This document shows positions 15,944 to 24,892 of a stretch of 27,066 bases of DNA, piece after piece. A program made the translations under genes and the position numbers. The DNA comes from JAZNQL01 sp045590155 (GTDB lineage Bacteria; Bacillota; Clostridia; UMGS1883; UMGS1540): NCBI GenBank assembly GCA_045590155.1, contig JAZNQL010000012.1, forward strand, positions 1 to 27,066, in the 5' to 3' direction. Numbering within the stretch: position 1 is the stretch's first letter; the number at the start of each line of letters is the position of its first letter. The notes beneath the pieces are model-generated. The model did not search any database. It was not told where the DNA came from and was given only the letters and a program-made list of their open reading frames with translations.

Positions 15944-16378
15944 TTAAAATCCAAATGGGAATATTCCTTTTCTGAGTTCGTCCTTAACATCGCCTGCTAT
16001 GGTTACGTTGTAAGGAGCTATTAAGAATATACCGCCTGAAACTTTCTGTATATCCCCTTCAAGTGCATATACAACTCCGCTTACAAAGTCTAAAACCTTC
16101 TTAGCTTCTTCGTGGTCTAAAGATTCAAGATTTATAACAACAGCTCTTTTACTTTTGAGTCTGTCTGCAATCTCTCTTGCATCTTCGTATGAATGAGGCT
16201 GTAGTACTGCAACTTCAAGCTGAGTTGTTGCATGAATGTTTACAACTCTGTCATTCTTTTCTACTCTTCTTTCGGGTCTTAAAGTTTTTTTCTCTTGTTC
16301 TTTTTCCTCAAATTCTTCAAAGTTATCGTCATCTTCGCCAAAAATCATATCGCCAAGTTTTCCAAAAATATTAGCCAT
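15944..16378 (-). CDS. sepF: Cell division protein SepF
   Basis: SepF binds FtsZ and the membrane and helps to build the septum in Gram-positives. The 144-residue product has a short N-terminal amphipathic helix (MANIFGKLGDMIFG), an acidic/charged linker (FEEFEEKEQEKKTLRPERR) and the C-terminal SepF fold (QPHSYEDAREIADRLKSKRAVVINL, ending FLIAPYNVTIAGDVKDEL). The start was set at ATG 16378 with AAAGGA 10 nt upstream; a GTG two codons earlier (16384) is possible but its spacing is only 4 nt. It follows yggS by 30 nt and precedes divIVA by 29 nt. Identification is firm. Confidence 0.95.
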   Translation of the reverse strand: MANIFGKLGDMIFGEDDDNFEEFEEKEQEKKTLRPERRVEKNDRVVNIHATTQLEVAVLQPHSYEDAREIADRLKSKRAVVINLESLDHEEAKKVLDFVSGVVYALEGDIQKVSGGIFLIAPYNVTIAGDVKDELRKGIFPFGF

Positions 16379-16408
16379 TTTCACTCTATCCTTTCTATGT
16401 ATAATTTT

Positions 16409-17098
16409 TTAATAATTACGCTTACCGAATATTGCGCTGCCTATGCGTACTATATTTGCACCTTCTTCTATTGCAATTTCATAGTCACCGCTCATCCCCA
16501 TGGAAAGATATTTCATTTTTGTATTTTTAAACTCTTTATCTGAAAGCTTTAAAAAGGTTTTGTTAAGCGAAGCAAAAACTTCTCTTACCTCGCTTTCAGA
16601 GGAGTTTGGGGCAATAGTCATAAGTCCGTCGATTTTTACATATTCTCTCTGTTCATTGCGTTCTATTATACCTTCAAGCTCGTCCGGAGATATACCAAAC
16701 TTCGATTCTTCTCCCGACTGATTCACTTCAATAAGAATGTGAGCTTGCAGATTATGTTTTTTTGCCTGATTTTCTATTTCGCAAATAAGCTTTTCACTGT
16801 CAACCGAATGAATAAGTGCCACTTTGTCAATTATATATTTTACTTTGTTTGTCTGCAAGTGTCCTATTAAATGCCACACCGCTTCTTCTGTTACAGACGA
16901 GTATTTGTCGCAAAGCTCCTGCACTCGGTTTTCGCCTATGTTTATTATGCCCTGTTCTACCACTTGATTTATTCTGAAAGGGTCAACTGTTTTTGTGGCT
17001 GCTAAAATCATAATATCTTCTGCCCTTCTTCCTGATTTTTGGGCAGCCAGAAATACTTTTTCTTTTATTTTAATTAAATTTTCTGCTATAAGGTCCAA
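16409..17098 (-). CDS. yggS: YggS-family PLP-binding homeostasis protein
   Basis: YggS/PLPBP-type proteins bind pyridoxal 5'-phosphate and help to keep vitamin B6 and amino acid pools balanced; they have no proven enzyme activity. The 229-residue product has the PLP lysine K36 in LAATKTV, the family stretch IGENRVQELCDKY, WHLIGHLQTNKVKYI, VNQSGEESKFG, and the C-terminal MGMSGDYEIAIEEGANIVRIGSAIFG. The start is TTG with AGAGG at 8 nt, 11 nt after the HlyD-like gene. It is the YlmE position beside sepF in Firmicutes. Identification is firm. Confidence 0.95.
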   Translation of the reverse strand: MDLIAENLIKIKEKVFLAAQKSGRRAEDIMILAATKTVDPFRINQVVEQGIINIGENRVQELCDKYSSVTEEAVWHLIGHLQTNKVKYIIDKVALIHSVDSEKLICEIENQAKKHNLQAHILIEVNQSGEESKFGISPDELEGIIERNEQREYVKIDGLMTIAPNSSESEVREVFASLNKTFLKLSDKEFKNTKMKYLSMGMSGDYEIAIEEGANIVRIGSAIFGKRNY

Positions 17099-17109
17099 TT
17101 TAATAACCT

Positions 17110-18240
17110 CTAATCAATTATTATGTTATCATACATTGCAAGAGGGTTTTCTCCTGCAGGTTTTGCCATTACATAACTTTCTGTTTTATAAATAATTTCT
17201 ATCTGTTTAAACTCCCGTCTTCCAAGTGAATCTACATATACTCCTGTAAGTCCTTCGTTATTTCTTATTGCTGACATAGGAATTCTGAAACCTTTATATG
17301 TACTCTTTATTATTTCGGCATCCAATTCCCTTATGCCAAGCAAAAGACCTATATCTTCTGTGCACTTATAAACCATAAGTGTTTTTTTATCATCCTGCTC
17401 ACTTTTTACAAAGCTTGCATTTACAGGCTTGTCCGAATGTTCGAGAAATCTTATTTCTACGGATTTTTCTTCCAAAGTTTTTGCTTCTTCGTTATCAATA
17501 ATAAAGACTACATAAAATGTGTGATTATTTATTATTTTATATCCGTCTTGTTCTTTTTGATTTTTAATCTGCTTCTCTAAAGTTTCTTTTGTGAGTGACT
17601 CTATCTGCGAAGGGATAAGAGTTTGCTCAAGTCCATCAAGTCCTATAAAAAGTGTTCCCGCACAGGGTGCATATACTGTTGACTTTTTATTGGCTAAAAT
17701 AAGATTTTCAAGCTCGGTTTTTCTTGATTTAAGTTCAGCTAAAACCTGTGAATTATCCTGGCTTGAAGCGGCTGATTTTTCGTTTATAAGAAGCAATATC
17801 TCTTTTTTTATTGCAAGAGCTGTTTTTATATCCCCTCTTGCTTTATAGTAAATAATCTGATTGTTCTTTTTCTTTATTTCGTCGGTTAATAAAACTGTAT
17901 TTTCGGGTGTGTTTGCAGCTTGTTCGATAGCCTTTATCCTTTCGTTTAAGCTATTAAGCTCGTCCTGTGCAGAGGTATCTCCTCCACTATTTAAAAGGGC
18001 TAAAAGCTCTTGTCCTTTTGCCACCCTTTCCCCTTCGTTTACATAAAGCTTTGATTTTTCGTTCTGGATGCCCGAAAGAGTTGTTTCTTCTTTAATCAGG
18101 TAAGCAGTAGAAAAAAGAGAATCCTCCACTGTACTGTCAACTGCCTGCTGTGTTCTTGAATCGTTTGCAAAAAGGACAAATATATTGAACACGCCGAAGC
18201 ATATTATAAATATTAAAATTATTTTCCAAACTTTACCCAA
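17110..18240 (-). CDS. HlyD-type membrane adaptor protein of unclear partner
   Basis: The 376-residue product has a single N-terminal membrane helix (about 7-27), a short barrel-like region (GIQNEKSKLYVNEGERVAKGQELL, resembling a biotinyl-lipoyl half), a coiled-coil hairpin region (about 90-190), the matching half (STVYAPCAGTLFIG) and a C-terminal part with GFRIPMSAIRNNEGLTGVYVD and MYDNIIID. These are the parts of a periplasmic-adaptor-like protein as found in Gram-positives. No ABC or RND partner is adjacent; the gene lies in the cell division cluster instead. The start is TTG 18240 overlapping the miaA end by eight bases; no ATG is in reach. Family moderately sure, function unknown; a link with cell-envelope assembly is a guess from the neighbours. 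Confidence 0.75.
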   Translation of the reverse strand: MGKVWKIILIFIICFGVFNIFVLFANDSRTQQAVDSTVEDSLFSTAYLIKEETTLSGIQNEKSKLYVNEGERVAKGQELLALLNSGGDTSAQDELNSLNERIKAIEQAANTPENTVLLTDEIKKKNNQIIYYKARGDIKTALAIKKEILLLINEKSAASSQDNSQVLAELKSRKTELENLILANKKSTVYAPCAGTLFIGLDGLEQTLIPSQIESLTKETLEKQIKNQKEQDGYKIINNHTFYVVFIIDNEEAKTLEEKSVEIRFLEHSDKPVNASFVKSEQDDKKTLMVYKCTEDIGLLLGIRELDAEIIKSTYKGFRIPMSAIRNNEGLTGVYVDSLGRREFKQIEIIYKTESYVMAKPAGENPLAMYDNIIID

Positions 18241-19156
18241 TGCTTTCCCATTCCTTTCTTACTGTGAGAAGCATATCTTCCAAAGGTTTTTCTGCATCAA
18301 GCCAGATAATGTCTTTATTGCGTCGAAACCATGTGAGCTGTCTTTTTGCGTAATTACGGGTAGATTTTTTTATAAGTTCAACCGCTTCTGAAAGAGTTGT
18401 TTTATTGTCAAGATAGTCTATAATTTCTTTATATCCAAGTCCCTGAAAAGCTGTGGTGTTTTTGCAGAGAATATCCTTTAAAGAAGCCACTTCTTCCAAA
18501 AGTCCTTCTTCCATCATTTTATCTACACGTATATCTATTCTATTATACAAAATTTTTCTGTCTAATGCAAGAGCAAATGTTAAAGAGTTATATATTTTTT
18601 CGGTTTTTTTTGACTCTTTATCGAATTCGGTTTTTGTTTTACCTGTAATGTGACAAATTTCTAGTGCCCGTATGACTCTTTTTAAATCGTTTACATGCAA
18701 TTTTCCTGCGGCATCGGGGTCGATTTTACAAAGCTTTTCATACATATATTCTTTGCCCTTTTCTTCCGCTTCTTGTTCAAGCTTGTGCCTTACTTCTTCA
18801 TTAAACGAGTTTTCTGAAAGCTTTATATTATTTAAAACCGTATCAACATAAAGTCCTGTTCCGCCAGCTATGATTGGAACCTTGCCCCTTTGATGTATAT
18901 CCTTTATTATGCGGTGTGCTTCTTTTGCAAAGCGGTCAACCGAAAAGCTTTCTCCCGGTTGTGCCACGTCAATCATATAGTGTGGTATGCCTTCGCGTTC
19001 TTCCAGCGAAGGTTTTGCCGTTCCTATATCCATTTTTTTATAAATCTGCATTGAATCTGCCGAAATAATTTCACCGCCAAGGTCTTTTGCAACCTGTATG
19101 GCAAGGGCTGTTTTTCCCGATGCTGTGGGCCCCACTATTGCAATTAAAGGTATCAT
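18233..19156 (-). CDS. miaA: tRNA dimethylallyltransferase MiaA
   Basis: Adds the dimethylallyl group to A37 of tRNAs that read codons beginning with U. From the chosen ATG the product is 307 residues and starts IPLIAIVGPTASGKTALAI (P-loop 9-16), then DSMQIYKKMDIGTAKPS, YMIDV, GGTGLYV and AFQGLGYKEIIDYL, all family motifs. The ATG at 19156 shares one base with the mutL stop (TAATG) and has AAGAGGA before it. A reading 56 residues longer would lie inside mutL and does not look like MiaA. The mutS-mutL-miaA order is conserved in bacteria. It overlaps the next gene by eight bases. Identification is firm. Confidence 0.96.
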   Translation of the reverse strand: MIPLIAIVGPTASGKTALAIQVAKDLGGEIISADSMQIYKKMDIGTAKPSLEEREGIPHYMIDVAQPGESFSVDRFAKEAHRIIKDIHQRGKVPIIAGGTGLYVDTVLNNIKLSENSFNEEVRHKLEQEAEEKGKEYMYEKLCKIDPDAAGKLHVNDLKRVIRALEICHITGKTKTEFDKESKKTEKIYNSLTFALALDRKILYNRIDIRVDKMMEEGLLEEVASLKDILCKNTTAFQGLGYKEIIDYLDNKTTLSEAVELIKKSTRNYAKRQLTWFRRNKDIIWLDAEKPLEDMLLTVRKEWESIG

Positions 19157-20970
19157 TAAACTATCCTCTTGAACTGTTTTTCTATTTCTGTTTTCGTAAG
19201 TCTTAAAATTATAGGTCTTCCGTGAGGGCAGGTTGCACTTTTTTCGAGCCTTAATGCCTCGCGCACAAGCTGCTGTTGTTCTTCGTACTTCATAGTATGC
19301 CCCGCTTTTATTGCTGCTCTGCAAGCGACTCTGTAAAGAGCATATTCCTGCATTGCTGTTTCTTTTGTTTTATTTGAATTTGACAGGGCATCAATAATTT
19401 CTACAATGGCATTACCTGCATTATCGTCAGCAAGTGTTGCGGGAAGTGCCGAAATCTTTATTGTGTTTATACCAAACTCTTCAGCTTCAAAACCTATACT
19501 CTCAAAGAATTCTGTATTATTCTGAAAAACTGCAAACTCCGAAGGTGTAAGCTTTTTTATTTCAGGAATCATAAGCATTTGCGGAGAGGCATTGTTTTCT
19601 TCTCTTTCTTTTTTTAGCTTTTCGTATATTATTCTCTCGTGTGCCGCATGTTGGTCTATAAGCAAAAGAGCTTCATCCTCACACAAAAGATATGTATCAA
19701 AAAGCTGCCCTATTATGCGGGGTACTCTTTCTATTTCGGTTATTTCTTGTTGCGTGGGTTCCTCAAAACTTTCAAAAACTTCTGTGTTTTTTTGCAGGTA
19801 ATCGGTTTTAACCTTTGGCTCCTTTGCAACAAACACTTTACTCTCTTCAAAAGGTATAAAAGGCTTTTCTGTTTTTTCAAATGGAATAAAGCTTTTTTCG
19901 CTAACAGGCTCTATCTTAAATATTTCTTTTCTTTCTTCTGTCGGAGGAATCAATTTTTCAATAACAAAATCCCTGTGTTCATCCTGTGCATAGAGTGCAT
20001 TTTTTGCCGCCCAATACACTGCATCATAAACAATCTTATCGTTTGAAAATTTTATTTCAGCCTTTGAAGGATGCACATTTACATCGCACTGTGAGGGATT
20101 TATTTTTATATTTAAAACACAAACTGGGAATCTGCCTGTCATTATTTTGTTTTTATAGCTTTCCAAAAGTGACATATAAAGACTTTTATTTGTGACACAT
20201 CTTCCGTTTACATAGTATGTTTGCATACTGCGGTTTGGACGGGAAAGGGAAGGATTTCCTACAAGTCCCCAAACTTTAACGCCGTCTTCTTCATACTCGG
20301 TTTCAAGCATTGCGGCAGCCGTTTCTTTTCCGTATATTGAGTAAACTGTGTTTTTCAATATGCCATCGCCGTTTGTAAAGAAAATTTCTTTTTGATTGTT
20401 TATAAATTTAAAGGAAATGTCAGGGTTGCCCAGAGCTATTTTTCTTAAAATATCCTCTATATAACCTGCTTCAACCGAATCTTTCTTTAAAAACTTCATT
20501 CTTGCAGGAGTATTGAAAAACAATTCCTTTACGGTTATTGTTGTACCTGACGGGCAACCTACTCCTTCAAGTTCTTCTACGTTCCCTGATGTTATCTTTA
20601 TGTATGTTCCTTCTGTACTTTCGGGTTGCTTTGTCATCATTTCAACAGTTGAAACTGCTGCAATGCTGTGCAAAGCTTCTCCTCTGAAGCCAAGTGTAAT
20701 TATGCTTTCGAGGTCATCCTTTACTGAAATTTTACTTGTGCTGTGGCGCAGAAAAGCATTTTCTACGTCTTCGGGTGCTATACCGCATCCGTCGTCAGTA
20801 ACCCTCATATACGAAACTCCGCCGTTTTTTATTTCGCAGGTTATATGCTTTGCTCCCGCATCTATTGAATTTTCTACAAGTTCTTTTATAACAGAGGCAG
20901 GTTTTTCAACAACCTCTCCGGCTGCTATTAAAGCCGCAACCTCTGAATTTAAGACATTTATCTTTCCCAT
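19156..20970 (-). CDS. mutL: DNA mismatch repair protein MutL
   Basis: MutL couples mismatch recognition by MutS to strand incision. The 604-residue product has the GHKL ATPase head (LIAAGEVVEKPASVIKELVE with catalytic E30; TDDGCGI, TSKI, GFRGEAL), a linker with two FIPFE repeats (361-375), and a C-terminal nuclease domain with intact DQHA-x2-E-x4-E (D439, H441, E445, E450). ACRAAIK, CPHGRP and a QMLMIP beta-clamp-type motif (464-469) are also present. This means the mutH-less type in which MutL nicks DNA itself. The ATG shares one base with the mutS stop (TAATG). Identification is firm. Confidence 0.97.
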   Translation of the reverse strand: MGKINVLNSEVAALIAAGEVVEKPASVIKELVENSIDAGAKHITCEIKNGGVSYMRVTDDGCGIAPEDVENAFLRHSTSKISVKDDLESIITLGFRGEALHSIAAVSTVEMMTKQPESTEGTYIKITSGNVEELEGVGCPSGTTITVKELFFNTPARMKFLKKDSVEAGYIEDILRKIALGNPDISFKFINNQKEIFFTNGDGILKNTVYSIYGKETAAAMLETEYEEDGVKVWGLVGNPSLSRPNRSMQTYYVNGRCVTNKSLYMSLLESYKNKIMTGRFPVCVLNIKINPSQCDVNVHPSKAEIKFSNDKIVYDAVYWAAKNALYAQDEHRDFVIEKLIPPTEERKEIFKIEPVSEKSFIPFEKTEKPFIPFEESKVFVAKEPKVKTDYLQKNTEVFESFEEPTQQEITEIERVPRIIGQLFDTYLLCEDEALLLIDQHAAHERIIYEKLKKEREENNASPQMLMIPEIKKLTPSEFAVFQNNTEFFESIGFEAEEFGINTIKISALPATLADDNAGNAIVEIIDALSNSNKTKETAMQEYALYRVACRAAIKAGHTMKYEEQQQLVREALRLEKSATCPHGRPIILRLTKTEIEKQFKRIV

Positions 20971-23558
20971 TACTCGGTCTCCTTAGCCAGCTGTGAAAGT
21001 TTATAAAGTTCACTTAAAGCTTCTATTGGCGAAAGTGTATTTACGTCTATCAATTTAAGCTGGTTTATAATTTCTTTTTCCCTTATAGAATCAAATCCAA
21101 GCTGGTCTTCACTATGCTGTCTTTTTTGTGTTCCCCTGATTTTTATTTCGCCTTCGCCTGATTCAAGCCCAGCCAGAATCTTTTTGGCACGGTTTATTAT
21201 TTCGCCAGGGACACCGGCAAGCTTTGCTACTTCTATGCCATAGCTTTCGTCGGCTCCGCCACGGACTATTTTTCGTATAAAGATTATGTCGTCCCCTCGT
21301 TTTTTTACGGCAACACGATAATTTAATACCCCTTCGATTTTATCTTCTATATCGGTAAGTTCGTGATAATGTGTTGCAAAAAGAGTTTTCGCTTTTAGCT
21401 TTGATGCGCAATATTCAAGTACTGCCCACGCAATTGATAGCCCGTCAAAGGTGCTCGTTCCCCTTCCTATTTCGTCTAAAATAAGAAGACTCCTTTGCGT
21501 TGCGCCGGAAATAATTTCGGCAACTTCGCTCATTTCCACCATAAAGGTACTCTGCCCTGCATTTAAGTCGTCAGATGCGCCTATACGGGTGTAAAGCTTG
21601 TCCACTATTCCCACTCTGCAGGATTTTGCCGGAACAAAGCTTCCCATCTGTGCCATTATTGCAATCAAGGCTATCTGTCTCATATAAGTTGATTTGCCTG
21701 CCATATTAGGACCGGTTATAATTGCCAGTCTGTTTAAATCGCAATCCAAAATTGTGTCGTTTGGCACAAAAAGGTCGTGCGTTACCTGTTCTACAACAGG
21801 ATGCCTTCCCTCTTTTATAAAAAGCTTGTCCGATAAATCAACCTCTGGTCTTACAAAATTGTTCTTCGCCGCAACGCACGCAAGTGATGCCAGAGCATCA
21901 ATAACCCCTATTGCGCGCGCAGTTTTTTGTATTTTATCAACCTGCGAGGCTATTTTTTGCCTTATTTCCTGGAAAAGCTTATACTCTAACGCTATGCTTT
22001 TTTCGGATGCTCCCAAAACACTGTCTTCAACCTTTTTTAAATCATCAGTTATATACCTCTCGGTATTTACTGTGGTTTGCTTTCTTACATAGTGCTCGGG
22101 AACTTTATCTATATTTCCTTTTGAAACCTCTATGTAATAGCCGAATACTTTGTTAAAGGCTATTCTGAGGTTTTTAATGCCTGTTTTTTCTTTTTCTGCC
22201 GTTTCGAGCTCTACTATGATACTGTGTCCGCCGTCGCGTATTCTTTTAAGCTCGTCAAGCTCTTCACAGAAGCCCTCTTTTATTATTCCGCCGTCACGCA
22301 AAATAAGAGGAGGCTCGTCAACAATTCCGCGTTCTATAAGTTCCGTTATTTCGGAAAGGTCCTCTATTTCGTTGTTTTGCTTCTGCAAAAGCTCTGATGT
22401 TGAATTTTTTAATATTTCTTTTACCTCGGGCAAATAAGAAAGTGATACTTTGAGTCTTACTAAATCTCTTGCATTTGCCGTTCCCATAATTATTCTGCCC
22501 GTGATACGCTCAACGTCTAAAATGTTTATCATTGCTTCACGCAAATCCTCGCGCATGGGCATATTGTTTATAAAATCTTCAACCGCATTTTGTCGTTCAT
22601 TTATTTTTAAGCAATTTAAAAGAGGTCTTATAAGCCAGCTTTTTATTGTACGGGAGCCCATTGTGGTTTTTGTATCGTCCAGAACCCATAAGAGAGATCC
22701 CTTTTTCTTTCTGTCACGGGTATTTTCTGTTATTTCAAGATTTTTATGTGCAGAGCTGTCAATCTCCATAAACTGCGATGATTCATATACATCAATGTCT
22801 ATAATATGGTCGGGACTCATATGCTGGGTTTGCTTTAAATAATAAAGCAATGCCCCTGTTGCTGTACTCATAAGAGAATTTAAATCGGCACTTTTTTGTG
22901 CAAATTTAGAATATACTTCTTTTCTTGTAAAGTCCTCTTCAAAAAATGTATCGTTTAAAAGCTCAAGATTTACATTATGCTCTAATGCATATTTTTTTAG
23001 TGTTTCGTTTTCATAAGCTTCTAAATTTACTACTGCCTCAACAGGCTTGAAGCGATACATTTCTTCAACAAGTTTTAAAAGATTCTTATCATCTTCAAAG
23101 CTTGTTGCCATCATATGTCCTGTTGAAAGCTCGCAAAGGGTTATTCCCCTTTGCTCGCCTTTTTTATACACGGCACACATATAATTTGTTTTTCTTTCGT
23201 TTAAGAGGTCTTCGTTCAAAACCGTGCCCGGGGTTATAACTCGTGTAACTGTACGTTCTACTATGCCTTTTCTTGATTCATCAATTTCGCCCTGCTCGCA
23301 TATTGCAACTTTATATCCTTTTGACACAAGCTTTGAAATATACCCTTCTGCGGCATGATACGGAATTCCGCACATGGGTGCACGTTCTTCCTGACCGCAG
23401 TTGCGGCCGGTTAATGATATTTCGAGTTCTCTTGATGCCAATTTTGCATCATCAAAAAACATCTCGTAAAAGTCACCCAAACGGAAAAAAAGGATAGAAT
23501 CCTGATACTCTTCCTTTATCTTGAGGTATTGTGTCATCATTGGTGTAAGCTTAGACAT
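20970..23558 (-). CDS. mutS: DNA mismatch repair protein MutS
   Basis: Recognises mispaired DNA bases. The product (862 residues from the chosen ATG) has the mismatch-reading F-x-E at F30-Y-E32 in GDFYEMFF, the lever/clamp middle and the ATPase domain with Walker A GPNMAGKST (616-624), LLILDEIGRGTSTFDG (Walker B, D695/E696) and FATHYHEL. The ATG at 23558 has GGAG 7 nt upstream; a TTG 18 nt further out is not preferred. It has a promoter directly upstream in the 3' end of the symporter gene. A C-terminal helical tail (PIEALSELYKL) is intact. Identification is firm. Confidence 0.97.
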   Translation of the reverse strand: MSKLTPMMTQYLKIKEEYQDSILFFRLGDFYEMFFDDAKLASRELEISLTGRNCGQEERAPMCGIPYHAAEGYISKLVSKGYKVAICEQGEIDESRKGIVERTVTRVITPGTVLNEDLLNERKTNYMCAVYKKGEQRGITLCELSTGHMMATSFEDDKNLLKLVEEMYRFKPVEAVVNLEAYENETLKKYALEHNVNLELLNDTFFEEDFTRKEVYSKFAQKSADLNSLMSTATGALLYYLKQTQHMSPDHIIDIDVYESSQFMEIDSSAHKNLEITENTRDRKKKGSLLWVLDDTKTTMGSRTIKSWLIRPLLNCLKINERQNAVEDFINNMPMREDLREAMINILDVERITGRIIMGTANARDLVRLKVSLSYLPEVKEILKNSTSELLQKQNNEIEDLSEITELIERGIVDEPPLILRDGGIIKEGFCEELDELKRIRDGGHSIIVELETAEKEKTGIKNLRIAFNKVFGYYIEVSKGNIDKVPEHYVRKQTTVNTERYITDDLKKVEDSVLGASEKSIALEYKLFQEIRQKIASQVDKIQKTARAIGVIDALASLACVAAKNNFVRPEVDLSDKLFIKEGRHPVVEQVTHDLFVPNDTILDCDLNRLAIITGPNMAGKSTYMRQIALIAIMAQMGSFVPAKSCRVGIVDKLYTRIGASDDLNAGQSTFMVEMSEVAEIISGATQRSLLILDEIGRGTSTFDGLSIAWAVLEYCASKLKAKTLFATHYHELTDIEDKIEGVLNYRVAVKKRGDDIIFIRKIVRGGADESYGIEVAKLAGVPGEIINRAKKILAGLESGEGEIKIRGTQKRQHSEDQLGFDSIREKEIINQLKLIDVNTLSPIEALSELYKLSQLAKETE

Positions 23559-23593
23559 GCAATCGCTCCAAATCAATAAAATATATATAAATA

Positions 23594-23622
23594 ATTATAA
23601 CATAACAAGCTTTATATGTAAA
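23594..23622 (-). promoter_or_regulatory. Probable SigA promoter for the mutS operon
   Basis: On the minus strand TTTACA (23617-23622, one mismatch to TTGACA) lies exactly 17 nt before TATAAT (23594-23599), which is itself preceded by TG and one base (extended -10, TGTTATAAT). Transcription would start near 23586, giving mutS a leader of about 28 nt. The -35 element overlaps the last codons of the symporter gene, whose stop is at 23612-23614. This is the only strong promoter match I noticed upstream of the 23-kb packed run; I did not scan the coding regions exhaustively. Confidence 0.8.
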
Positions 23623-24892
23623 GTGAATTTTTAGTAACAGATACAACTTTTTTTGATAAAATTATTAAGGCAAAAAGGTTAGGTATCATCATAAATCCGT
23701 TTAAAATATCGGCTATATCCCACGCAACTGAAATTTCGAATATTGCACCCGGAATTAACGCGAAGGAAAATAAAAAATTATATATCTTCCCACTGCCTTT
23801 TCCAAACAGATATTCACTGCATACTCTTCCGTAATAGGACCACGCCAAAGTACTTGCAAAAGCAAATAAAACAGACGAAACTGCTATAAAGCATCCGCCA
23901 AACGCGGGCATTACACTTTCGAATGCGTTTATGGCGCCACTCATTCCGCCTAATGCAAAGCTATCGGTTACAATAAGGGTTAATGCAGTTAATGTGCAAA
24001 CAAATATGGTATCTGCAAAAACCTCAAAAATACCCATCATTCCTTGCTTTACGGGGTCTTTTTCAGAAGATGAGGCATAGGCTATTGCAGTGCTTCCCAT
24101 GCCTGCTTCGTTCGAAAAAAGTCCCTTTGAAATTCCTTCTTTTAATGCTATCCCTGCACCTGCACCAAGCAATGAATTTCCGCAAAATGCTTCGGTTATT
24201 ATTTTTTTAAAGGCTCCCCATATAAAAGATGAATGAGTTACCAAAATAAACATACAGCCTGTAATATAAAAAAGTGTCATATAAGGGACAAGTTGTTCCA
24301 TAACCAGTGCTATTTTTTTTGCACCGCCAAGCAAAACAGTAATACAAATTAAAAAAAGTAATATACCCGTTAAAAACGGCGGTATAAAAAAGGTTTGTTT
24401 CATCGCCTCGGCAACAGAATTTGCCTGAGTTATATTCCCCACCCCAAAAGATGCCAAAGCTCCCGCCAAAGCAAAAATTACGGCTAAAAATTTGCAGTTC
24501 ATACCCTTTTCTATGTAATACATAGGGCCGCCCGAAAATGTAGAGTCGGAATTTTTCTTCCTGTAATGTACTGCTAAAACGGTTTCTGCATATTTTGTCA
24601 TCATTCCCAAAATCCCCGATATCCACATCCAAAATACTGTTCCCGCACCGCCTATGCTCATTGCGGTTGCAACGCCGGCAATATTACCTATTCCAAGGCT
24701 TCCGCCAAGTGCAACAAAAAGGCTCTGGCGTGAACTTATTCCGCTTTTTTCATCTTTCCCAAATACACTTTTTAAAACTTTGCCAAATTTCTTAATTTGA
24801 AAAAATTTAAGCTTAAAGGTATAATAAATTCCAACTGACAAAAGCAGCAGCTGAACGGGAAGCCCGCAAGTTATTTCTTTTAAAAGCTGCAA
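23612..24892 (-). CDS. Sodium:alanine/glycine symporter (AGCS family)
   Basis: AGCS proteins import alanine or glycine with sodium. The product (426 residues from the chosen start) has about 10-11 membrane segments and the family signatures GSLGIGNIAGVATAMSIGGA, FWMWISGILGMMTKYAE, SGGPMYYIEKG and GLFSNEAGMGSTAIAYA. The start is not certain: GTG at 24901 is directly against the GGAGG with no spacing, while TTG at 24892 is 9 nt from GGAGG and gives a normal N terminus (QLLKEITCGLP). The TTG is preferred. The ribosome binding site and start lie in a terminator-like hairpin behind the MATE gene. The mutS promoter starts within this gene's 3' end. Substrate (alanine versus glycine) is inferred from family. 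Confidence 0.9.
   Translation of the reverse strand: MQLLKEITCGLPVQLLLLSVGIYYTFKLKFFQIKKFGKVLKSVFGKDEKSGISSRQSLFVALGGSLGIGNIAGVATAMSIGGAGTVFWMWISGILGMMTKYAETVLAVHYRKKNSDSTFSGGPMYYIEKGMNCKFLAVIFALAGALASFGVGNITQANSVAEAMKQTFFIPPFLTGILLFLICITVLLGGAKKIALVMEQLVPYMTLFYITGCMFILVTHSSFIWGAFKKIITEAFCGNSLLGAGAGIALKEGISKGLFSNEAGMGSTAIAYASSSEKDPVKQGMMGIFEVFADTIFVCTLTALTLIVTDSFALGGMSGAINAFESVMPAFGGCFIAVSSVLFAFASTLAWSYYGRVCSEYLFGKGSGKIYNFLFSFALIPGAIFEISVAWDIADILNGFMMIPNLFALIILSKKVVSVTKNSLYI

Noticed and set aside
19157..19324. A 56-residue N-terminal extension of MiaA
   Set aside because: It lies wholly inside mutL in another frame, lacks family similarity, and the ATG at 19156 has AAGAGGA upstream and gives the normal MiaA N terminus before the P-loop.
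24207..24632. A second minus-strand reading frame of 141 codons within the symporter gene
   Set aside because: Out of frame with the AGCS gene, rich in cysteine and aromatic residues as frame-shifted membrane protein DNA often is, and with no ribosome binding site or family match.
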